Assembly (NCBI GenBank): GCA_031268055.1
Contig: JAIRXY010000061.1
Location: 1-7,443 of the forward strand
DNA length: 7,443 bases
Direction of reading: 5' to 3'
Source of the DNA: Prevotellaceae bacterium
GTDB lineage: Bacteria; Bacteroidota; Bacteroidia; Bacteroidales; UBA932
In this document: in pieces, positions 3,200 to 7,443 of the stretch
Layout: every line of letters starts with the position of its first letter
How positions within the stretch are numbered: the first letter of the stretch is position 1
Notes under the pieces: generated by a model
Seen by the model: the letters and a program-made list of their open reading frames with translations, nothing else
The model's database searches: none
What the model was told of the DNA's origin: nothing
Program-made: the position numbers and the translations under genes

Positions 3200-5890
3200 A
3201 TGTCAGCTGATAACATCAACGAGCAAGAACAAGAAGAGCAGGAGGAGGCCGTGCAAAGCACCGGCAGCAAGGATCATGAGCGTTTTGCCAAGCTCACCGG
3301 CATAGACGAAAGCAAAAAGTTTCGCCTCACCGGTATGTATAAGGATTGGTTTTTGGACTACGCCTCGTACGTGATTCTGGAGCGCGCCGTGCCGCACCTC
3401 AACGACGGGCTAAAGCCGGTGCAGCGGCGCATTCTGCACGCCATGAAGCGAATTGACGACGGTCGCTTCAACAAGGTTGCCAACATTATTGGCCACACCA
3501 TGCAGTACCACCCCCACGGCGACGCCTCCATTGGCGACGCGCTGGTGCAGCTGGGGCAAAAGGATTTGCTCGTTGAAACGCAGGGTAACTGGGGCAACAT
3601 CTTCACCGGCGATAGCGCCGCCGCGCCGCGCTACATTGAGGCAAGGCTCTCGCGCTTTGCGCTCGACATTGCTTTCAACGGCAAAACAACCGAGTGGATG
3701 GCCTCCTACGACGGGCGCAATCAGGAGCCTGTTACGCTGCCCGTAAAATTCCCGCTTTTGCTGGCGCAAGGCGTGGAGGGAATAGCGGTGGGGCTGGCTT
3801 CAAAGATTCTTCCGCATAACTTCAACGAGCTGATAGAGGCGGCTATTGCCCACCTCAACGGAAAAAGCTTTGAAATTTTCCCCGACTTCCCCACGGGAGG
3901 GCTGGCCGATGCTTCGCGCTACAACGACGGCCTGCGCGGTGGCGCTGTCAAGGTGCGCGCGCGCATTGCCAAGCGCGATAGCAAAACGCTCGCCATTGTT
4001 GATATCCCTTTCGGAAAAACAAGCACTACCCTCATCGAGAGCATACTCAAGGCCAACGAGCGGGGCAAAATTAAGGTGCGCAAGGTGGACGACAACACCG
4101 CCGCCGACGTTGAAATTTTGGTGCACCTGCACAACGATGTTTCGGCCGACAAAACCATTGACGCGCTTTACGCCTTTACCGATTGCGAAATCTCCATATC
4201 CCCCAACGCCTGCGTTATTGTCGACGACAAGCCGGTGTTTGTTGGCGTAAGCGAAATCTTGCGGCACAACGTGGAGCACACCAAGCGCCTGCTACAGCAA
4301 GAGCTGCAAATACGCATGGACGAGCTGGAGGAGGATTGGCACTACTCATCGCTCGAAAAAATATTTTTTGAGCAGCGCATATACAAAGAGCTGGAAAAAG
4401 ACAGCGCAACGTGGGAGGCGCAGCTAAAGGCTATTGAGGCGTCGCTGAACAGGTTTAGAAAGCTGCTCAAGCGCGATATTTCGCCGGACGACGTTATCAG
4501 GCTGTGCGAAAAACCGGTGCGCAAAATTTCCAAGTTCGACATCAAAGCTGCCGACGAGCACATCAAAGCGGTGGACGCGGAAATGGCAGAGGTGAAAAAT
4601 CACCTCGCCAACTTGGTGAGCTACACCATTGCCTACTTTAAGCAAATACAAAAAAAGTACGGCAAGGGGCGCGACCGGAAAACGCAGCTCGGCAGCTTCG
4701 AGGCAATAGAGGCCACGCAGGTGGCGGTTGCCAACGCCAAGCTTTACGTCAACAAAAATGAGGGCTTTGTCGGCATGGACCTGAGGCGCGACGACTTGGC
4801 AGAGTTCGTGAGCGAATGCTCGGATATCGACGATGTGATTGTCTTCCTGAAAAACGGCAAGTACGTGGTGTCGAAAGTTTCCGACAAGTCGTTCTTTGGC
4901 AAGGATATTCTGCACGTAGGCGTTTTCAAGAAAAACGATATGCGCACCGTGTACAACGTGGCCTACCGCGATGGTCGCGCAGGCTCTATCATGTACAAGC
5001 GTTTTTCGGTAACCGGCGTTATTCGCGACAAGGAGTACGATATGACCAAGGGCGAAGAAGGCTCGGAGGTGCTCTGGTTTTCGGCCAACCGCAACGGCGA
5101 GGCCGAAAAGCTGCGCATATACCTCAAGCCTCGACCGCGCCTGCGCAACCTTGTCCTCGACCTCGACTTTAGCCAGATAGACGTTAAGGGGCGGCAGTCG
5201 CAGGGTAACATTTTTACCCGCTTCGCCATCCACAAAATTCAGCTCAAGGAGAAGGGCGTATCAACGCTGGGCGGGCAAAAAACGTGGTTTGACCCGGCCA
5301 ACAAGCGCCTGAACACCGAGGAGCGCGGCATCTGGCTGGGAGAATTTTTTGAAGGCGATAAGCTCCTCGCCATAACCAAGTCGGGGATGTTTTACACCAC
5401 CAACTTCGACCTTGTAAACCACTACGACGAGGATTTGGGCTACATCAAAAAGTTTGACCCTCACCAAATATTTAGCGCGGTATACTTTGACGCCGACCAA
5501 AAAATGTACTACATAAAGCGCTTTACGCTGGAAACGTCCATAAACCCGCAAAGCTTTATAGACGAGGACAACAAAGATTCGTTTCTGGTGGCGCTGAGCA
5601 TTGATGAATTTCCGCAGGTAGAGGTTGCCTTTGGCGGAAAGCACGCCAAGCGCGCGCCGGAGTACATCGACGTAGAAAGCTTTATTGCGGTAAAAAGCTT
5701 CCGCGCCAAAGGGAAGCGCCTCACCACCTTTGAGGTGAAAAAAATACAGTTTGTAGAGCCGCTCGCAAGGTCGGTTGCGCCGGAGCCGGAAGACAGCAGC
5801 AGCAGCAGCGAGGAGAGCAGCGATTTTGACGAGGATATTTCTACGGACAACGTTAGCGGAAGCAAGGCCGTACAGGGTGACTTATTTTAG
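3200..5890 (+). CDS. parC: DNA topoisomerase IV subunit A
   Basis: 896 aa, full length. ParC cuts and rejoins both strands to unlink daughter chromosomes, working with ParE, which is not in this window. Residues 1-35 are an acidic, Gln-rich extension. The breakage-reunion core has LNDGLKPVQRRILHAM (67-82), the QRDR HPHGDASIGDAL (104-115) and the catalytic Tyr145 preceded by Arg144 in SAAAPRYIEA. A coiled region lies at about 365-495. The C-terminal beta-pinwheel-like domain starts near 514 (KLYVNKNEGFVGMDLR) and lacks a GyrA-type QRRGGKG box, which argues for ParC over GyrA. The end (about 855-896) is a Ser/Glu/Asp-rich tail with five AGC codons in a row (5795-5809), closing in QGDLF. At the QRDR position that is Ser83/Ser80 in E. 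coli GyrA/ParC there is Ala109; Asp113 takes the acidic position. It leads a probable three-gene operon. Long minus-strand frames across the gene are shadows. Confidence 0.96.
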   Translation: MSADNINEQEQEEQEEAVQSTGSKDHERFAKLTGIDESKKFRLTGMYKDWFLDYASYVILERAVPHLNDGLKPVQRRILHAMKRIDDGRFNKVANIIGHTMQYHPHGDASIGDALVQLGQKDLLVETQGNWGNIFTGDSAAAPRYIEARLSRFALDIAFNGKTTEWMASYDGRNQEPVTLPVKFPLLLAQGVEGIAVGLASKILPHNFNELIEAAIAHLNGKSFEIFPDFPTGGLADASRYNDGLRGGAVKVRARIAKRDSKTLAIVDIPFGKTSTTLIESILKANERGKIKVRKVDDNTAADVEILVHLHNDVSADKTIDALYAFTDCEISISPNACVIVDDKPVFVGVSEILRHNVEHTKRLLQQELQIRMDELEEDWHYSSLEKIFFEQRIYKELEKDSATWEAQLKAIEASLNRFRKLLKRDISPDDVIRLCEKPVRKISKFDIKAADEHIKAVDAEMAEVKNHLANLVSYTIAYFKQIQKKYGKGRDRKTQLGSFEAIEATQVAVANAKLYVNKNEGFVGMDLRRDDLAEFVSECSDIDDVIVFLKNGKYVVSKVSDKSFFGKDILHVGVFKKNDMRTVYNVAYRDGRAGSIMYKRFSVTGVIRDKEYDMTKGEEGSEVLWFSANRNGEAEKLRIYLKPRPRLRNLVLDLDFSQIDVKGRQSQGNIFTRFAIHKIQLKEKGVSTLGGQKTWFDPANKRLNTEERGIWLGEFFEGDKLLAITKSGMFYTTNFDLVNHYDEDLGYIKKFDPHQIFSAVYFDADQKMYYIKRFTLETSINPQSFIDEDNKDSFLVALSIDEFPQVEVAFGGKHAKRAPEYIDVESFIAVKSFRAKGKRLTTFEVKKIQFVEPLARSVAPEPEDSSSSSEESSDFDEDISTDNVSGSKAVQGDLF

Positions 5891-5902
5891 ACCAAAAGCA
5901 TT

Positions 5903-6619
5903 ATGATACTCATTACCTCCGACTTTAAGCTCGCCGACGCCATTCACAGCAATTACCTGCTCATACCGGTGATTACGAGGTTTGGCATCAGGCTCGGCTT
6001 TGGCGACAAAACGGTGAAAGCGGTGTGCCAAGAGCACGGCGTGGATGTTGAATTTTTCACCACCATTCTCAACGTGTTTAGCCACGAGAATTACTTTCCG
6101 CAGGAGCGCCTGCTCCGCTTTGACGTAGCCCAGCTGGTGAGCTACCTCAAAAAAACGCACGGCTACTACCGCACCGTTCTCATACCCATGCTGGATAAGA
6201 ACATGGAGGCATTTGTAGAAAGCGCCTCCAAGCAAAACGAGCCGGAGATGCTGCTCGTCAAAAACTTTTTTGCGCAGTACAAGGACGAGCTGATGGCGCA
6301 CCTGAAGCGGGAGGAGACCATAACATTTCCCTATATTACGGAGCTGGTGAAAAAGGAAACCACAGAGCAGCTGCACAAAAAATACTCCATGAAGATATTT
6401 GAATCGGAGCACGACAACGTAGACGAAAAACTTTACGATTTGAAGAATATTCTGATAAAATACCTACAGGGAGATTACGATGAGGGAGTTCGCAATTCGT
6501 TAATTTTTAATATATTCAGGCTCGAAAAAGATTTAAAAGACCACACCCGCATTGAGGATAAGATTTTGACGCCTATAGTAAAACAAATGGAGCAAGCGCT
6601 CTTTGGAAGCAATGCTTAG
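5903..6619 (+). CDS. RIC/YtfE-like hemerythrin di-iron protein lacking the Cys-Cys pair
   Basis: 238 aa, starting 12 nt after the parC stop. Residues 1-60 resemble the N-terminal ScdA/DUF542 domain of RIC (repair of iron centres) proteins (YLLIPVITRFGIRLGFGD, then AVCQEHGVD). The rest is a four-helix hemerythrin domain with the expected ligand set His86 (KKTHGYY), His133 and Glu137 (MAHLKREE), His170 (SEHDNVDEKL), His214 and Glu218 (KDHTRIEDKI). Their order and spacing parallel His84, His129, Glu133, His160, His204 and Glu208 of E. coli YtfE as I recall them, so a di-iron centre is very likely. The Cys-Cys that follows the N-terminal helix in YtfE/ScdA is replaced by Leu-Gly (31-32); the only Cys is residue 42. 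The protein probably binds O2 or NO, or helps restore damaged iron-sulfur clusters, in the cytoplasm. The next gene overlaps its last 8 bases. A sensor role for the LuxR partner is an alternative. Confidence 0.85.
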   Translation: MILITSDFKLADAIHSNYLLIPVITRFGIRLGFGDKTVKAVCQEHGVDVEFFTTILNVFSHENYFPQERLLRFDVAQLVSYLKKTHGYYRTVLIPMLDKNMEAFVESASKQNEPEMLLVKNFFAQYKDELMAHLKREETITFPYITELVKKETTEQLHKKYSMKIFESEHDNVDEKLYDLKNILIKYLQGDYDEGVRNSLIFNIFRLEKDLKDHTRIEDKILTPIVKQMEQALFGSNA

Positions 6620-7184
6620 CAAGCAAAACATAGCCATTATTTCAAGCGATTTCCTGTCGGGATATGGGTTAAAATCGCTGCTTTGCGAGTACTTCAACCC
6701 CGCGGAGGTTGATGTATTTGCGGCGTTTAGCGCCTACTACGCCGACAAGAGCATGTACCACCTGCTCATCCTTCCGGCGGTAGACTACCTGATGTACGCC
6801 GGCCATCTCTCGGTAAAAAACAAAATAGTAACCATAGCCGCCACGCTGCAACCCAGCCAGCAAGGGCAGGTGCAGCACTTCTACACGCAGTGCAGCGAGC
6901 AGGAAGCGGTAGAGCAGCTGCAAAATATTCTGATGAGCTTTGGCGCGCCGCAGGGCGCTGAGGCCAAGAATGAGCTGAGCGAGCGCGAGCGCGAAGTGCT
7001 GGCCAAAGTTGCGCAGGGCGCCATCAACAAGGAAATTGCCGACAGCCTCAACATTAGCCTCAACACAGTCATCACTCATCGTAAAAACATTACAGCCAAG
7101 CTTGGCATCAAAACCATCTCAGGATTAACCGTTTACGCCATTCTCAACGGTATTATCTCCAACAGCGACCTCCCCAAGTTGTAG
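6612..7184 (+). CDS. LuxR-type regulator with degenerate receiver domain
   Basis: 190 aa from the ATG at 6612, which overlaps the previous stop by 8 bases; GGAAG two bases upstream and the overlap suggest translational coupling. An in-frame TTG at 6603 would add three residues. The C-terminal part (about 122-186) is a clear LuxR/GerE helix-turn-helix: LSEREREVLAKVAQG, NKEIADSLNISLNTVITHRK, NITAKLGIKT. Residues 5-110 have the outline of a receiver domain (IAIISSDF, HLLILPAVDYL) but not its chemistry: the acidic pair is reduced to a single Asp13, and Pro55 or Ala56 stands where the phosphorylated Asp would be. It should not be switched by a histidine kinase in the normal way. Since it is coupled to a di-iron protein, it may respond to redox, NO or O2 through that partner, or by its own Cys25 and Cys94; this is inference. 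No histidine kinase is nearby. Confidence 0.88.
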   Translation: MLSKQNIAIISSDFLSGYGLKSLLCEYFNPAEVDVFAAFSAYYADKSMYHLLILPAVDYLMYAGHLSVKNKIVTIAATLQPSQQGQVQHFYTQCSEQEAVEQLQNILMSFGAPQGAEAKNELSEREREVLAKVAQGAINKEIADSLNISLNTVITHRKNITAKLGIKTISGLTVYAILNGIISNSDLPKL

Positions 7185-7207
7185 CAAAAAATACCAACAA
7201 ATGGGGA

Positions 7208-7240
7208 TTGCATAACCATATTTTTGTGGACGTATCTTTG
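7208..7240 (+). promoter_or_regulatory. Candidate outward promoter after the operon
   Basis: TATCTTTG (7233-7240) followed by CA matches the Bacteroidota -7 box TAnnTTTG exactly. TTG (7208-7210) lies 22 nt upstream as a possible -33 element. It points to the right, and no full gene follows in the remaining 200 bases, so it likely drives a gene beyond the window with a long leader, or a small RNA. No clear terminator separates it from the LuxR gene. Confidence 0.45.
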
Positions 7241-7443
7241 CACCGTAAAAAGTTGGTTTTTCGCCATTCCGACGGTTTGGTTACTGCAAAAAAAAATCTC
7301 CTGACTTCGTCAATGCGACACCCAGAAATCATCATCAAATAATTTTGCGATAAGCTTATGCCGTGTTGAGACAAGCATGGTCTTTGTGTACGTGTTGCCA
7401 CTGTGCGGCATCTTTACTTTGAGGGTGGTAATTGTTCGAGCAA

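Noticed and set aside
4424..5233. 269-aa open frame on the minus strand
   Set aside because: It lies wholly inside parC, whose protein is unmistakable; the frame is an antisense shadow with no recognisable domain or promoter.
5795..5809. AGC trinucleotide run as a phase-variable repeat
   Set aside because: It is only five in-frame Ser codons; changes in number would not shift the frame, so no on/off switching is expected.
5882..6412. 176-aa open frame on the minus strand
   Set aside because: It is antisense to the di-iron protein gene, whose metal ligands fix the true frame.
7377..7443. 5' end of a new plus-strand gene (ATG at 7377, open to the window end)
   Set aside because: Only 22 codons are visible, with no recognisable motif or start context; it is too short to support.

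Overview
The window comes from the chromosome of a member of the Bacteroidota, most likely Bacteroidales. Three things point there. The topoisomerase IV subunit A has the form typical of that group (GDASIGDALVQLGQKDLL and GDSAAAPRYIEARLS). The promoters I can see have TAnnTTTG-type -7 boxes, and Shine-Dalgarno sequences are mostly absent. One intergenic region carries AT-rich heptamer tandem repeats. This is judged from sequence pattern only; no database was searched.

Layout. (1) 110-823 (+): a secreted or envelope protein with a signal peptide, a small N-terminal domain, a TM2/DUF5683-like membrane hairpin and a beta-rich tail, followed by a strong terminator. (2) 906-2243: an AT-rich accessory segment lying between two near-identical 78-bp direct repeats (828-905 and 2244-2321), each carrying a full terminator hairpin. 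On the minus strand it holds an intact AbiEi/DUF6088-type antitoxin with its own promoter and a perfect inverted-repeat operator. The partner toxin (AbiEii-type nucleotidyltransferase) survives only as its first codons and its last ~60 codons, so this looks like a toxin-antitoxin locus that has lost its toxin. (3) 2400-3032 (+): a membrane-anchored, FMN-dependent nitroreductase-family protein with a good Bacteroidota promoter. (4) 3033-3199: an intergenic region of two heptamer tandem arrays and an inverted repeat. (5) 3200-7184 (+): a tight three-gene cluster of topoisomerase IV subunit A (parC), a hemerythrin-like di-iron protein related to RIC/YtfE/ScdA, and a LuxR-type regulator with a degenerate receiver domain. 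The gaps are 12 nt and an 8-nt overlap, so it is probably one operon. (6) 7185-7443: no gene; a good outward-reading promoter motif probably serves a gene beyond the window.

How the genes may work together. parC is the housekeeping gene. The di-iron protein and the LuxR protein overlap, are probably translationally coupled, and plausibly form a sensing/response unit (NO, O2 or iron-sulfur damage). Both lack the residues that make their best-known relatives work in the textbook way: the di-iron protein has no Cys-Cys pair in its N-terminal domain, and the regulator has no phosphorylatable Asp. The most unusual features are the repeat-bounded, toxin-deleted TA locus, the three-hairpin structure ending in an orphan terminator at 2211-2317, the RIC-like/LuxR pair, and a possible sliding-clamp-binding motif (QGDLF) at the very C-terminus of ParC.
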